In this document: piece after piece, positions 46,787 through 58,064 of the stretch
Numbering within the stretch: the stretch's first letter is position 1
Layout of the letters: every line of letters begins with the position of its first letter
NCBI GenBank assembly: GCA_030549175.1
Contig: JAUKUA010000002.1
Location: 1,054,001-1,118,000 of the forward strand
Length of the DNA stretch: 64,000 nucleotides
Source: Lasiosphaeris hirsuta
Taxonomy: Eukaryota; Ascomycota; Sordariomycetes; Sordariales; Lasiosphaeriaceae
Direction: 5' to 3'
Notes under the pieces: model-generated
Database searches by the model: none
The model's input: the letters and a program-made list of their open reading frames with translations, nothing else
Told to the model about the DNA's origin: nothing
Translations under genes and position numbers: made by a program

Positions 46787-48934
46787 ATGGGGATATGATA
46801 TCATGGGACGGGTTAATGGTCGTGGGCGTTTAGAATCGGGAAACATGTCATGGCACGAGGAATTGGGCCGGGAATGGACAGGGGATGGGGGCCAAGGGTG
46901 GCGGGGTGTGATTGTGTTGCTGCCTTCACCACATAGATGCAAAACGGAGTACCCAGCATTTTTACCACTTGTGTTCCTGAACATGTCAAGATTTTTGCGG
47001 TTGTGGAAAAAAGCTGTGCCTTGTGTTAACTTCAACAAACGTGATTGACGGGATAATAGAATGTCAAGCTGAGTCGCTGCGAACAAATTCGCCGGGTTCT
47101 TCTGGAAGTTGGTAGCCAACCACAACTGTGGCCAGTGAGTGGTTGGGCTCCACACCTTGTCGGCCGTCCTTCATCCTCCGCAACAGAAAACCTGCGGCAG
47201 GCACGCTCCCAGGGCCATTTAGTGCCACGCGTGCTATATGCACTTCATTCTTCTAGCAGGTCAAAATACTATATATAGCCCCTCTCTCTCCCGTTTCAAC
47301 TCTTGCTCCTCGAGCCTCGCACTTTGCCCGTAGAGAGCTAGCTTGCCTCAATTATTCACTGCGAGATGCGTACGTTAGTCCAGCGGCATAACTTTCCAAA
47401 CATGCCCTTCGACTCTGTTTTACATGTGTCCAGTGTCCGGGATGACATTCGCCCTTTGTTTGCTGTCTCTGCCTCGTCACATATTCAACCCCCACTGCAG
47501 GAATCCCTGGAAAAGAACGGGCCGCAAATGCGTCGTTGTGGTACCGGCAGTACACCTTGTTTCGAGCAAGGTCCACCTATCGGCACGTGTAATACCACTC
47601 CGCTCGATGTCATGCCCCAGACTCTTGATGGTGTTGCCAATGCTAGTCCCAAATTTTGCAACTTGCATGTCGTGGCCAGACACTGCTGCCCTTGAAGGGA
47701 CGCCATCTCGATCACATGATGTGACGCTGTTTGTTTACAGCCGCACACATCTCCTTCGTGCGCAGGCCTTTTTGGGAAGTGGGAATCCCCTCATTCCGTA
47801 AATTGAAACACGAAACCACCTCAACCAAAGTATCCTTCACATCTCCGCTTCATCATTGATAATGGCAGATAGAGCCCTGTATTTCACTCGACATCTCCAG
47901 CGGCGACGCAGCAACCTGCCCGGTCTGCCGTCATCTTGATGTCGGGCGAGCGACTCGGATGGCAACGAACATGAAACCGACCTACAGTCTGCTTTAAGCC
48001 TCCGGTGTGTCTCGCCGAGATATAGGAGGGGGACTGGCCAAAACCTGATTTTCCTGGGTGTGACCTCTTGCCATCTCGCCTCAATGCCTTGTCGGGACCG
48101 CAGCTGGACGATGTCACCCACATCACGGGTGCTAATGGCGTTGCTTGTTGAACCCGAACTTCCAATCTCGACACAGGTAGGTGGCCTTCGGCTGGTGAAG
48201 ACGGGTAATATCAAAGTTGAGCACATCGGGTACCAGAAATCCGATCATGGATCACACTAATGGTTGCGGAACCCAACGCGGCACAAGATATGATTTCTGT
48301 AAAAACCCTTGTCTGCGATGTGGCCTCCCTTGCCAGACAGGGAACGGAATTTCCATGGCATGATGATTTAATACAGCGCTTTCGTCCTACCTTGCCACGG
48401 ACGCGATGCATGTGGAGCAGCGCCATTCACAACTCCGCGGAGTTCACCTTCCTTTCCCTTGTTTTCCTTTCCCAAAGGATACCCAATCCATCAAGCTGGA
48501 ACGGCTTGGAAGAATCATCGATAGACAAATTTTAGCATCCTGGCTATGAGCGAATGAACTTGAAGCCTAAACCAAGGTCAGTATTATCAGACCATGCTAA
48601 CCATCTCCTAGAGGACTTTGAAACCCCGCGGGCGTCTTGCCAGGTACATCTCACAAGTCCCCAACTCAACGAGTCCAAAAACTCAAGTCCGCGCTTGTAA
48701 CCTCGGTGGGGTGCCCGAGAACCATAAATTATATACAAGGCCCTGGAGGCTTGTAAAGCAAATACCTCAAGCTCTTCCCACTGGTTGAATGATCAAAGAA
48801 AAGAGTAGGAAGAATGATCCAATAACGATCAAAGCGAAAAGAAGTAAGCTCACACAAACTCAATGATAAATGAAAAGCCAGTACTGCGAATAAAACGGCG
48901 GTTGCCGTTCCCATGAGTATCGTGACCACTCTCA
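46787..48934. other. Spacer downstream of the melanin reductase
   Basis: I see no recognisable gene on either strand in these 2.1 kb. A TATATA-like sequence near 47271 is not followed by a credible coding region. Confidence 0.45.
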
Positions 48935-49310
48935 TCACAAGTTAGGATCGATGCCGAATTCCATGCAATCGTTCCACGCGTTGCCGCCTTGCTTCGAGTT
49001 CACGCCGCCGCAGTTGCAGGAGTCGACGGGCAGATGCATATATCTGCGGCATTGATCCAAGTTGTAAATCCACGTACACCCCTGGTTTAGATTGATGTAG
49101 AGGTCGACAGGGTAGTCACGGGTCTTCAGTCTCTCGGGCATAGGAAATTTCGTATCTTTGGACGGGTGTGGAAGAGCCGTGGGTGTGGCATACGTTGTCA
49201 TGGTGGAGGTGCTGAGAGGGCACCGAGTCTGTCTCTCCCTCCAAAGTTCATCTTCCAACTCGTTTTCTAGAATCTGTGAAATGTCTATATCGACAAGTGC
49301 AGTCCTCTTC
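48935..49310 (-). CDS. Cysteine-rich C-terminal gene fragment
   Basis: On the minus strand a frame open from about 49310 to the stop at 48935 includes an ATG at 49258 (107 codons). Its last half has five cysteines in the pattern GCTWIYNLDQC, then DSCNCGG and NDC, ending IDPNL. I associate this arrangement, without certainty, with the C-terminal part of large secreted fungal chitinase-like proteins. There is no signal peptide and no catalytic domain upstream, so it is either the last exon of a gene whose earlier exons I cannot see or a detached fragment. Confidence 0.3.
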
Positions 49311-49344
49311 CCTTGCTAGGAAACTAGCTTAAGCTTAGTACCTT

Positions 49345-49952
49345 AACCCGAGGCACCGGTAACGCATCGGAAAGAGTTCCCGAGATATTGTCTGTCAACG
49401 TCCGCGTTTGCCCCGCTCGACGAGTGGGAGTACAGCTGGGTCAAGAAGTACGAGGCACACGCCACTACCGGCGAGCAACACGACCCTGCCCACGTCCTCT
49501 TCGGACCCCTCCCCGACCCGGATGAGCACGAGGAGGCCGAGGGAAAGCAGGACTGTTTGTCGACACTGCACCCGTATTTGATGGCCAAGCGTGACGATAT
49601 CCTGGCGGCTATCGCTGCAAGGCACGGCCGCGACGAGCCATTCCCCCCTGAGACTAATTGGATGGCGGGAATCGCGGCTGCGTCCACCGTAACAAGTGTG
49701 TTTGCTGTGGATGAGGCAACATGGCTGACGGGAAAGGGAAAGCCGCAGAGAAGAAAACTGGAGCCGATGCAGGTTATTTCTGCATCCCGGGAGAAGGTAC
49801 GCGGGTGGTTGAATATTCGGCGCTTCCATCGTGTTACGGGCCGGAAGGACTTGTCAGTTAGGGGGGGGGGGGGGGGGGGGGAATACGGGTCCAGCTGGCA
49901 ACTGGAGAGATGCCCAAGTGTTGAGCCCGATTCCCCGCTTGAATCCCACTAG
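49345..49952 (+). CDS. Open frame without clear start, hypothetical fragment
   Basis: A plus-strand frame stays open for about 200 codons and reads like real protein (SAFAPLDEWEYSWVKKYEAH, then DDILAAIAARHGRDEPFPPE and NWMAGIAAAS). The first ATG in frame is only at 49557, in the middle of the protein-like part. The frame then runs through a G21 tract (49861-49881), so the real end is probably earlier; a GTACGC donor at 49797 is one option. I do not recognise the family. It may be a 3' exon or a truncated gene. Confidence 0.3.
49861..49881 (+). repeat. G21 homopolymer
   Basis: Twenty-one G in a row, the longest G tract of the window, just behind the hypothetical fragment. Confidence 0.95.
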
Positions 49953-51109
49953 ATTCAACTAACTTCAAAACGAAACAAGTGACTCTGGCAACCGTATCTG
50001 CCCTGAGAGGGCAAAGAAAACGGAAAGGACAGGTACGTTTACATTATTCACACTGCCGGCTCCATGAACATACCCAGTAACGGTCCGAGTCGTTCCTAAC
50101 TGCGGGTGCTCTCAACTCTTGTTCTTGGCCCCTGGGTCAGTCACAAGAGATCAAGACAAAAAAGCGAGGCAACAACATTAATAGCGCCCAAACTCAAAAT
50201 TGACAAGGCTGGAAGACGGGGAGCTTTCAACTTGAAAGGTTATATGTCTGGTCGCCAACTGGCTAAGTAAGTACCTAGTTTTGAAAATGGTTACGGATTA
50301 CACCATCCAAGCCGCAGACATGGCGGCTCACAACTATCTGGAAGTAAACGGGGCTTCCTACTAGTAATGGGACTCGGAACAAGCTAGCGCGAAACGAAAG
50401 GAAACGAAGCTTATGAGAGGAGTTAATATCGTCAAGATCATCAATCTTCTCGGGGTTTCACACCCCGTCTGGGCCGCTTCACAAGTTCACTCTAGAATCC
50501 TGTCTACCACGACAGATCGACAAAGATTGACGGGGAATGAGGAGCAGGATGGCGGCTAGTCTTATGCACAACGCTACAATAGATTGGCGGTTATACACCC
50601 AAGGTATCCAGAGCGGAAGGACTTTAGTATGCGAAGTTGGCTCATGGCAATTGAGCCAGGATCCGAAACCAAGCCCTACGACCCCGGGTGCCTTTCCAGC
50701 ACTCGGACCGTGGCCAGGGCATACACTTTCGACATAGGACATTTGTTACAGGCATTTGTTTTATTAGAAAACATTTCTGACGGCGGCAAAGGTCGAGGCT
50801 AAAAATTTCTGCATGCATGAAGCAGCATCTACGTGTGCCATAGGGGGCGGTGACACTTATTGAACATGTCGAAACTATGGGCTAAGAAAAAGTGCTGAGG
50901 TCTTATCAGACGCCAGAGACATTATGCAGTCGGGCTATCACGGAAAATATGGGATGCGACGGGCAAACGATTAATTACCATTGACGATTACATGAATGCT
51001 TCGCGTTCTCTGAACTATGTACATCCACGCCCCCACCAAGTGTGAACCCTTTTCAAAAACTCCACCATGTCCATCAACATTACCACATTACTTCCATCGC
51101 GGGCACTCC
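49953..51109. other. Spacer downstream of the fragment
   Basis: No gene is recognisable on either strand. The final 150 bases are probably the 3' flank of the GPI-anchored protein gene. Confidence 0.45.
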
Positions 51110-51790
51110 TTAGAGCATAAGAGCAGCGGCAACGGCGGCACCAACGAGGTGGAGAGCACCGGCAGCCTTGAAGTTCTCGGCGGCACCGGCGGTGACGACG
51201 GCCTGGCCAGCGGTGGTGGTCTTGCTCCAGCTGCCGGTGGCAGTGGGCCAAGCAGCGCCAGTGGCGGTGGTGACGGGCCACGAGCCCTCGGGCTTGGGCC
51301 AGCTGCCGGAAGGCTTGGGCCAGGCACCCGACGAGGCCGGGGCGGGCCACTCACCCTCGGGCTTAGGAGCGGGCCACTCACCCTCGGGAGCTGGAGCAGG
51401 CCACTCACCCTCGGGAGCGGGGGCAGGCCAGCTGCCCGAAGGCTTGGGCCACTCGCCCTCGGGGGCGGGGCTCGGGACGGGCCAGTCCTCAACGGGGCAG
51501 ATGGTGGTGGAGACGGCAACGACCTCGGTGACAACGGCGGTGGAGTGAGCCGGGCACTTGGTAACCTCGGGGGCGCACGAGGTCACGACATAGGTGGTGG
51601 TCGAGTAGACGGTCGAGGTGGTGTAGTGGGCGGGCCACGAGCCGCTCCAGGTGCCGGTCCACTCGGGTGCCTCGACCGAGGTGGCAGAGGAGGTGGGCAG
51701 GGGAGTGGCGGTCGAGCTGGTGGCGGGCCAATCCGCGGTGGGGATGGCGAAGGCGAGGGGCAGAGCCCCGAGAGCGAGAAGCTTGAACAT
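51110..51790 (-). CDS. GPI-anchored Trp/Pro-rich cell-wall protein
   Basis: A single-exon gene for 226 residues. An N-terminal signal peptide ([15 protein letters not shown]) and a C-terminal small-residue plus hydrophobic segment ([18 protein letters not shown]) after an AENFKAAG region predict a GPI anchor, so the protein should sit at the plasma membrane or in the wall. A Ser/Thr-rich part carries [17 protein letters not shown], a pair of cysteines common in fungal wall proteins. Residues about 100-170 form a proline- and tryptophan-rich repeat with units such as PAPEGEW and KPSGSW, probably extended and O-glycosylated. No enzyme domain is present. The repeat region may vary in copy number between strains. 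Confidence 0.8.
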   Translation of the reverse strand: MFKLLALGALPLAFAIPTADWPATSSTATPLPTSSATSVEAPEWTGTWSGSWPAHYTTSTVYSTTTYVVTSCAPEVTKCPAHSTAVVTEVVAVSTTICPVEDWPVPSPAPEGEWPKPSGSWPAPAPEGEWPAPAPEGEWPAPKPEGEWPAPASSGAWPKPSGSWPKPEGSWPVTTATGAAWPTATGSWSKTTTAGQAVVTAGAAENFKAAGALHLVGAAVAAALML

Positions 51791-53712
51791 CTTGATGCTG
51801 GTTTGTTTGTTTAAACGAATGTGGACCCGAAGGTATTAGTCGGTAAGGACTGGTAAAGGAGTGACTACTTGCGGGAAGTGAGCTGGCAAGAAACTGGGTG
51901 AAGAGGAGAAGAATTTGGGAGAGGGGGAGGGAGGGCGCAGTGGTGCTTTGTACCAATGCCCTCGCCATGGGTTCGCCATGGGTTCGCCATGGGTTCGCCA
52001 TGGATACTGCACTGATGTGAGCGTCCAGCCACCGCACTCACCGCGAGAATGCGAGCTGAATGGCTCGCTGCTCCCCTACCAGGGCCGACTTGCCAGCGCG
52101 GTTCCCGTCAGGTAATTGCTGGCCCAAGGCAGTAAGGCCCAGAAATCTCGTCGAACCCCTGCCATGGCGAAATGTCCGTGTTGGGGGGTGTGTAATTTCG
52201 TCTAGCATTCAAGCAGAGCCAGTAGCCATGTTTCGACGCCCAAGGCTCGCGCCGGCCTGCATTTGCGCCGACTTTGCGAGAACTCGGACCAGACCTGAAT
52301 GAACGGAAACGTGCTAGGCGAAAGACTTCACTGTCATTTCCCCAGCACTCCAACGAAGGGTTCCACGGCGGTAAGCCTCAGGGGTAGCCAAGACCGACTG
52401 GCCAGCGCTGTCCAATGAAATCCATGACCACATGCGCCATGGCGGCCTATCCGCTGTCAGCACCTGCATCATTTATTTTCGTGTGGCCCGTTGCAGCGCC
52501 TTTCCTGGTTCGCAATGTCGGCGAAAGCATGTCGGCGCTGAGCCAGCTTTGCGCCTCACCAGCAGCCGCGACAAGACAGACCGACACGCTACACATGTCA
52601 ACAATCCGATTCGTGGTGCATTTGTGCAATCGTGCATTCGCGGCGCATGCGGCCGAGTCTGCCAATTGTCCAATCGTCGTGGCACGGCTTCAAACGTCTT
52701 CTCCCGCGGGTGCGACGAAGAAGCAGACATCCGCGCGACATTTTCGAATTTGATCATGACGATGAGCAGGACGCCCCGGGCCAGTGGCGAGCCAAGTTGT
52801 GCTTCCGCGCCAAGCAGGGCCTCCCGCTTGGTAGACCCTCCACCCTGGCCGGGCCCATGAAGGCCTCACGGTCCAACGGTCCTTGGGCTTCGAGATGCGG
52901 AGATGATGGTCCAGCATGGAGCCAGCTCCGCTACCACACTCCCCCACCTTGCCAAGCCAGAGGCTTGAGAACGGTCGCGGGCTCCAGACGCAAATCACGC
53001 TGCGGCGCTCTGACCCGCGCGCCTTTTCTTTCTGGCTTCCAGCCTCGTGGCCGGCTGCTGTATTTTTCTTCTTATTTTTACTCCATTCGCTCCCAGCGCC
53101 ACTCTTTGTGCTACACGCCCCGAGCGAGGAGGAGCAGCTTGTAGGTTTTTGGCGGTAAAAACAGAACGGGGCGTGTTAGGCGAATGACGTGAATAGAAAC
53201 GGTCGAAGGATCTCTCTAGCCTCAGGGGTATGGCTATTTTACCCAGAAGCCCAGCCCAAGGGGCGACGGAGATTTTGTGCTATCACCAAATGCAGAAGAG
53301 CGAATTGGTTCAAAGAAGGGCAAGGGAAAGGGCAGGGAATGAACGCGAGCGGAATCAAAACAAGAGGTGAGCAAATTGTTTCTGGCGCGCTAGAGCAGCA
53401 CACCATCGAATCCTAGAACTGGGAAGGAACGAGAGAAAGGGGAAGAAGAGGGGAGATTGGCGCTACTTTGCTCAATTGTGACCCTAACCCTTCTCAGCAC
53501 ACCTGATAATTTTCCCCGCATGATCTGATCAGAGACAAATGATCGAAGATGCAGCGCGTCACGACTTAGCTCGCTGGGGTCCGACCGTGAGAAGGTGCGG
53601 TCCCGTCCACGACGTCGTCGCCTCGTTTCGCTTCGTCCTGCACGCCAACAGCGCCAGGGTAACTGTCCAAGAAGACTGCATAACATTGCAGCGGACCCCA
53701 GCTCCCACCGAC
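51791..53712. other. Spacer between wall-protein and SGNH hydrolase genes
   Basis: No gene is recognisable on either strand. The tandem GGTTCGCCAT repeat (three to four copies at 51964-52001) is visible. A CCCTAACCCT motif lies at 53482-53491, about 220 bases before the next start codon. Confidence 0.45.
51964..52001. repeat. Short tandem repeat of GGTTCGCCAT
   Basis: Units of GGTTCGCCAT are repeated about four times, some 180 bases upstream of the GPI-anchored protein gene on its promoter side. Confidence 0.85.
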
Positions 53713-55630
53713 ATGGCGTCACGGTTAAATGAAGCGAATCAATGGCAACCGAGTCAATCGACTCCATCACCTCGATCGGATGGCACCATCAAGATCCTGA
53801 TTGTAGGCGATTCCATCTCCCATGGTCGCGAGGGAGATTGGACTTGGCGGTACCGAATATGGGAGTGGTTTCACCACCAAGACGTGCCCGTCACCTTCGT
53901 GGGGCCCTACCAAGGCACCGTCCCGCCCGATGAGCCCGCCCCGCCGAGCCCACCGCCGCTGGCCTCGGAGCCCAACACACCGGGTGTGCTCCGCACCGAT
54001 GGGGGGTACGCCAAGGACGTTGCCGATGGGTTTCTGGCCAACTCGGACCACTTTGCGGCAAGTGGCCGGCAGGTCTTGCAGGCCAAGGACCTCATCGCCG
54101 AGCAGGTCTCTGCCTTGCAGCCCGATTTCTGTCTCGTCCAGCTCGGATTCAACGACCTCGGCTGGTTCGTGAGTGGGCCCGTCGAGACGCTCTCCAGCAT
54201 GCGGCGTCTGGTCGAAGCGGCTCGGTCCGCCAAGCCGGATCTCAAGTTTGCCATCGCCAACGTGCCCCACCGCACCTGGCTCCCTGGACGTGAGGACCTT
54301 CCCGTCAACACGAACAGGTACAATCAGATGCTCGCACTTGCCATCCCCAGATGGTCAACAGACGAGTCACCGGTTGCGCTGGTCAAGTTCTGCGAGAATT
54401 ATTCATGTAAGTCTCACTCTCCCCCCCCCCCCCCCCCCCCACTCCTCCCCAAACCCGGCTGGCTCTATTCAATAATTGACTGTTCCCTCAACAGGCGGCA
54501 AGCACACTTCCAAAGCTGCCTATGACGGTCTGCACCCCAACACCCTCGGCGACTACCAAATCGCCCAAGCCTTTTCCCGCACCCTAATCTCCTCCTTTGC
54601 CCTCGGCCGCCACGAACTCACCATCCCCTCGTCCCTCCCTCTCCGCCCAACCCCCACCCCCTCCAACCTGAAAGCCACCTCCGCGCCGAGTGGCATCATC
54701 GTCACCTGGGACCCCATCTACGGTGCCTACTGGTACGACCTACGCGCCCGCCTGGTTCCCTCCTCCCCACTCCCTCTCCCCTCTACCGCCTCCCCTCCCC
54801 CTCCGTCCCCACCTCTCGACGACTGGACAATCCACTACACCGCAGCCCCCCGCCACGACACTACGACCTGTGCTCCCGGCCAAGTCTGGGAGTATCAAGT
54901 CCGCTCCCGCGCCGGCGACACCGTCCGCTCTGCTTGGACCCCCGTCGTCTCCGCCGTTGCAAACCCGCACCACGCCCCGCCGCCATCAAACATCGCTGTC
55001 CGCTCCGTCGTCGGGTCCGCAGGGTTCTCGATTTCCTGGACTCCCGTTGCTGGGGGTGAGGAGTGCGGTCCGGTGGATCGGTACGGTGTCGTCACCTTTG
55101 ACCGGGACGTTCCTGGTTCCTGGCCGGGCGTGGTCGGGGTGAGGGGTGTTGGTGGGTGGGTCGGCGGGTTGGTCGAGGGGCATCGCTATAGCGTCGGTGT
55201 GCAGACTTGGACGCGGAAGGCTGGTGGCGGGGAGATACGGTGGGCGAGGGCTGTCGCTGTCGGGATGGGGACGCCGGGGGCGCCTGGTCGGGTACAGGTG
55301 CGGGTGTTGGGAAAGGGGAGCGTGGAGGTGAGGTGGTGCGGAGATGGGAGAGCGGCTGGGTATAGGATTTGGGTTAGGGGGGTGGGAGGGTTTGGCGCGA
55401 GGGAGGTTGGTGACGAGCAGGTTGGGGGCGAGGAGGGGAAGAGGGTGGTGACGGGGTTGGAGCCGTCGGTCTGGGATTTTGAGTATGCCGTCAGTGCATA
55501 TAACGGGGATGACGAGTCGGGCTTGTCGCAGTGGACAGTCGCGCCACCGTCGCTAATCGAGGGTGATTCCATCTGCATCAGTCTTGGATATGCCCAAGGC
55601 GAGGCTCGAGCCGGCATGTCGTCTCCATAA
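53713..55630 (+). CDS. SGNH hydrolase with C-terminal fibronectin-III-like modules
   Basis: Two exons, 53713-54406 and 54495-55630, give 609 residues; the 88-nt intron carries a C20 run. The N-terminal SGNH/GDSL domain has the nucleophile block GDSISHG (about residue 34), the block-III sequence LGFNDLG and the final DGLHPN with the catalytic Asp and His, rebuilt just after the splice joint. Such enzymes are esterases or lipases acting on acyl or acetyl esters; the substrate is unknown. After a proline-rich linker come two or three fibronectin-III-like beta domains (WDPIYGAYWYDL, ISWTPVAGGE, VEVRWCGDGRAAGYRIW). No signal peptide is seen at this start. An in-frame ATG at 53539 would add 58 residues but not a signal sequence. 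It may be intracellular or use another export route. Confidence 0.78.
54421..54440 (+). repeat. C20 homopolymer inside an intron
   Basis: Twenty C in a row lie in the single intron of the SGNH hydrolase gene, fourteen bases behind the 5' splice site. Confidence 0.95.
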
Positions 55631-55705
55631 TTCTCACGTTTTGTCTGGATTTTGGTTGGCATTTGACTTTATATATTTTGGATATCTTTTTTTTTTTTTT
55701 TTTGC

Positions 55706-56960
55706 TCAAGCAGAGTGTTTTTGATACACCCTCCCTGTTTGCTCAATCTCATACTCTACGTCCTTGCCCCGTCCCTTGGACTCGAGCTCCCGGACCAGCG
55801 GGAGCACCTCGTTGCCAAACTGCTCAATATCATCCTCGTAGTGCAGGAAAGCCGCCAGCACGAGATTGACACCCAGGCTCTTGAGCAACACAATGCGCTC
55901 GGCGACCTGCTCCTTGGTACCAATCAACTTGGTCTTGAAGCCGTCGTTGTACTGGACCAGATCGTTGAAGGTGCTCGTCGCCCACATGCCCTGCTTGTTG
56001 TTGGTGCTGGCACCCGCCGTCTGCACGGCACCCTTGAAGGCTTCGACGGCCTCGGCGTCGGCCTTGCCTTGGATCTCCTGCAGCACGCGCATCGCCTCCT
56101 CCTCGGTCTCGCGCACAATGACGAAGCCGTTGACGGCGAACTTGACGTGCTGCTCGCGGCCCACCTTGGCGGCGCGCGCCTTGACGTCGAGGATCTGGGT
56201 GCGGAAGCCCTCGAGGTCATTGCCGTTCATAAAGTACCAGTCGGCCACCTCGGCGCCGTTGTTGCGCGCATCGTCGCTGTTGCCGCCCTGGAAGATGGGG
56301 GGGTGCGGCTTCTGGACGGGCTTGGGGCTCATGCGGTAGTTGCGGAAGCGATAGAAATCGCCAGCGAAAGTAAAGCCTTCCTCGTCATCAGCGGTCCAGA
56401 TGCCGCGCAGGCAGCGCATGAACTCGTTGGACCGGCGGTAGCGCTCGGCGTGGTCGAGCCACCACTCGCCAATGGCGGTGAACTCGCCCTTGAACCAGCC
56501 GCTGACGATGTTGACGGCGATGCGGCCCTCGGAGTAGTGGTCGATGCTGGCGAGCTGCTTGGCCGCCACGGCCGGGTTCCAGGGCCCCGGGAGGATGGCG
56601 GCGATCAGCCTGAGCTTCTCGGTGCCTTGGAGGAGGGCCTGCGAGAACGAGACGGACTCGTGCTGGTTGGCCGCGCCGTACGACGCCGTGAAGCGGATCT
56701 GGGTCAGGGCATACTCGAAGCCGACCCGCTCGGCCGTCTGGGCGTAGCGCAGGTTCGACTTGAGGTCCCAGCTCGTCCTCTGCGGGATCTTGCTGATGAC
56801 GAGACCGCCCGAGACATTGGGGACCCAGTAGCTGGCGGCCACGGTATCAGGTCAGTATCCATACCTAGCCTGCCGTTTTCGGATTAGGGTCGGGGGTGAG
56901 AGACACTTACGCGAACAAGAGCCGATCCGGGTCGCTGTTGAGCTGGGCTGCGTCGGCCAT
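55706..56960 (-). CDS. FMN-dependent monooxygenase, SfnG/luciferase-like
   Basis: Two exons, 56960-56911 and 56831-55706, with a 79-nt intron give 391 residues. The protein belongs to the bacterial-luciferase-like flavin monooxygenases and resembles dimethylsulfone monooxygenase SfnG. That enzyme uses FMNH2 and oxygen to split sulfones so that sulfur can be assimilated; a separate FMN reductase must supply FMNH2. Landmarks are AYWVPNVSGGLVISKIPQR across the splice joint, AAILPGPWNPAVAAKQLAS, the flavin-site segment RIAVNIVSGWFKGEF, HAERYRRSNEFM and PPIFQGGNSDDAR. The family is TIM-barrel shaped and cytosolic. An in-frame ATG at 57005 would add 15 residues. The gene is transcribed away from the flavoprotein gene at 58065, which acts on related sulfur compounds. 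Confidence 0.87.
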
Positions 56961-57239
56961 TATTTCTGCGGCGATGTTCTGATGGATTGGGATTTGGTCT
57001 GTCATGAAAGGTAAAAGCTGGGAAACTTGCAGAGGTATGTTTGTGAAGTTACTACTACGACCCGATAGAAAGCCGGGTATTTCTACCACGAAATGCGTTG
57101 ATTTCAGCAGAATCTTCCCAGCACCATGCCATCCATCTCCGCTATTCGATAGAGGGTTTACAACATCGTACCATCGATATACGGCCTGATCCGGCTACGA
57201 TCGCGGTCACGTCAATCAATGTCCTCATCGCTAGGCTTG

Positions 57240-57249
57240 ATGATGCCAT
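57240..57249. promoter_or_regulatory. CYS3/MetR binding-site match
   Basis: ATGATGCCAT fits the ATGRYRYCAT consensus of the Neurospora CYS3 bZIP regulator at all ten positions. It sits 280 bases upstream of the SfnG-like start and 816 bases upstream of the SfnB-like start. CYS3 or MetR turns on sulfur-acquisition genes under sulfur limitation, which suits both neighbours. Confidence 0.55.
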
Positions 57250-57374
57250 ACCAAGCGTGGGTTCTTGGCGTGGGGAGATGGTTGGGCGAGAACAATTTTC
57301 GGCATGTTGGAGCGAACGTCTTGACTGTAAAGCGATCATGGCCCCAGTCGATGTGCATGCATTGCCGGGGATTT

Positions 57375-57394
57375 GGGGGGGGGGGGGGGGGGGG
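57375..57394 (+). repeat. G20 homopolymer in the divergent promoter
   Basis: Twenty G in a row within a longer G-rich segment (57366-57402), located between the two CYS3-like sites. Confidence 0.95.
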
Positions 57395-57563
57395 AGGGGG
57401 GTTGGGCATGGAGGCGATACAGCTTTATGGAGAGCTTGATGGAGGGGCACAGAGGAGCTTGACACAGCTCATGAGCGGGGCTGTCTCTCAATAAAATGCT
57501 TGGCAGTCACTCTTTTGCGATGTTGAGCTCTCCTGAGTCCTCTGACCTCCTGCTTGATCACGA

Positions 57564-57573
57564 ATGGGATCAT
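57564..57573. promoter_or_regulatory. Second CYS3-like site, one mismatch
   Basis: ATGGGATCAT differs from ATGRYRYCAT only at position five. Paired CYS3 sites are usual in sulfur-regulated promoters, so it is a reasonable weaker candidate. Confidence 0.3.
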
Positions 57574-58064
57574 CACTGCCGCCGGTCGCGTGATTGAGCC
57601 TGTTTCATAGCACCCGCCAATGACACCGGGCGGAAATCTGAGACTAGACCCTTTGCCGCACACGGGGAGCCACGACGACATGTCCGATGCTCGCCCTCTC
57701 GCCCTCCATCGCAGGGCACTTGACGATCTGCCTCATAAACACGCACCTGCAGCTGCCAAGCAGCCGCGGGCTCGTCGAAGCTCCCGACACGAACGCCACA
57801 CATTGCGTGAGCAGCACAGGGTCGGCGACTCGGAGTTGATCGCTGGCGAAATCAACGGGTCCTGATACGCAATCCGTCCTACGAGTATGGCGTTCCGCCA
57901 TACTAAAGAGAGGGCGGCCCGCCGCTTGTGGGACGAGGGACAGCTGTGCTGCGGGCACTTTTTCATCCAACCTTGATCTCTGAGGCCGATACACCCTCGC
58001 CCCGAGTCATACCTCAGCCACACCACGATCATACCCCGCGAACACCCCCCGACGATTGGACACC

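Larger units (their letters stand above)
56961..58064. other. Divergent promoter of the sulfur-scavenging pair
   Basis: This 1.1-kb region separates two divergently transcribed flavoprotein genes and presumably controls both. It holds a perfect CYS3-type site (57240-57249), a one-mismatch copy (57564-57573) and a G20 run (57375-57394). No coding region is seen. Confidence 0.6.

Noticed and set aside
55715..56887. 390-codon open frame on the plus strand opposite the SfnG-like gene
   Set aside because: It is the antisense shadow of a GC-rich conserved gene. It is rich in Leu, Ala, Gly and Val, has no recognisable motif, and the minus strand carries a clear enzyme.
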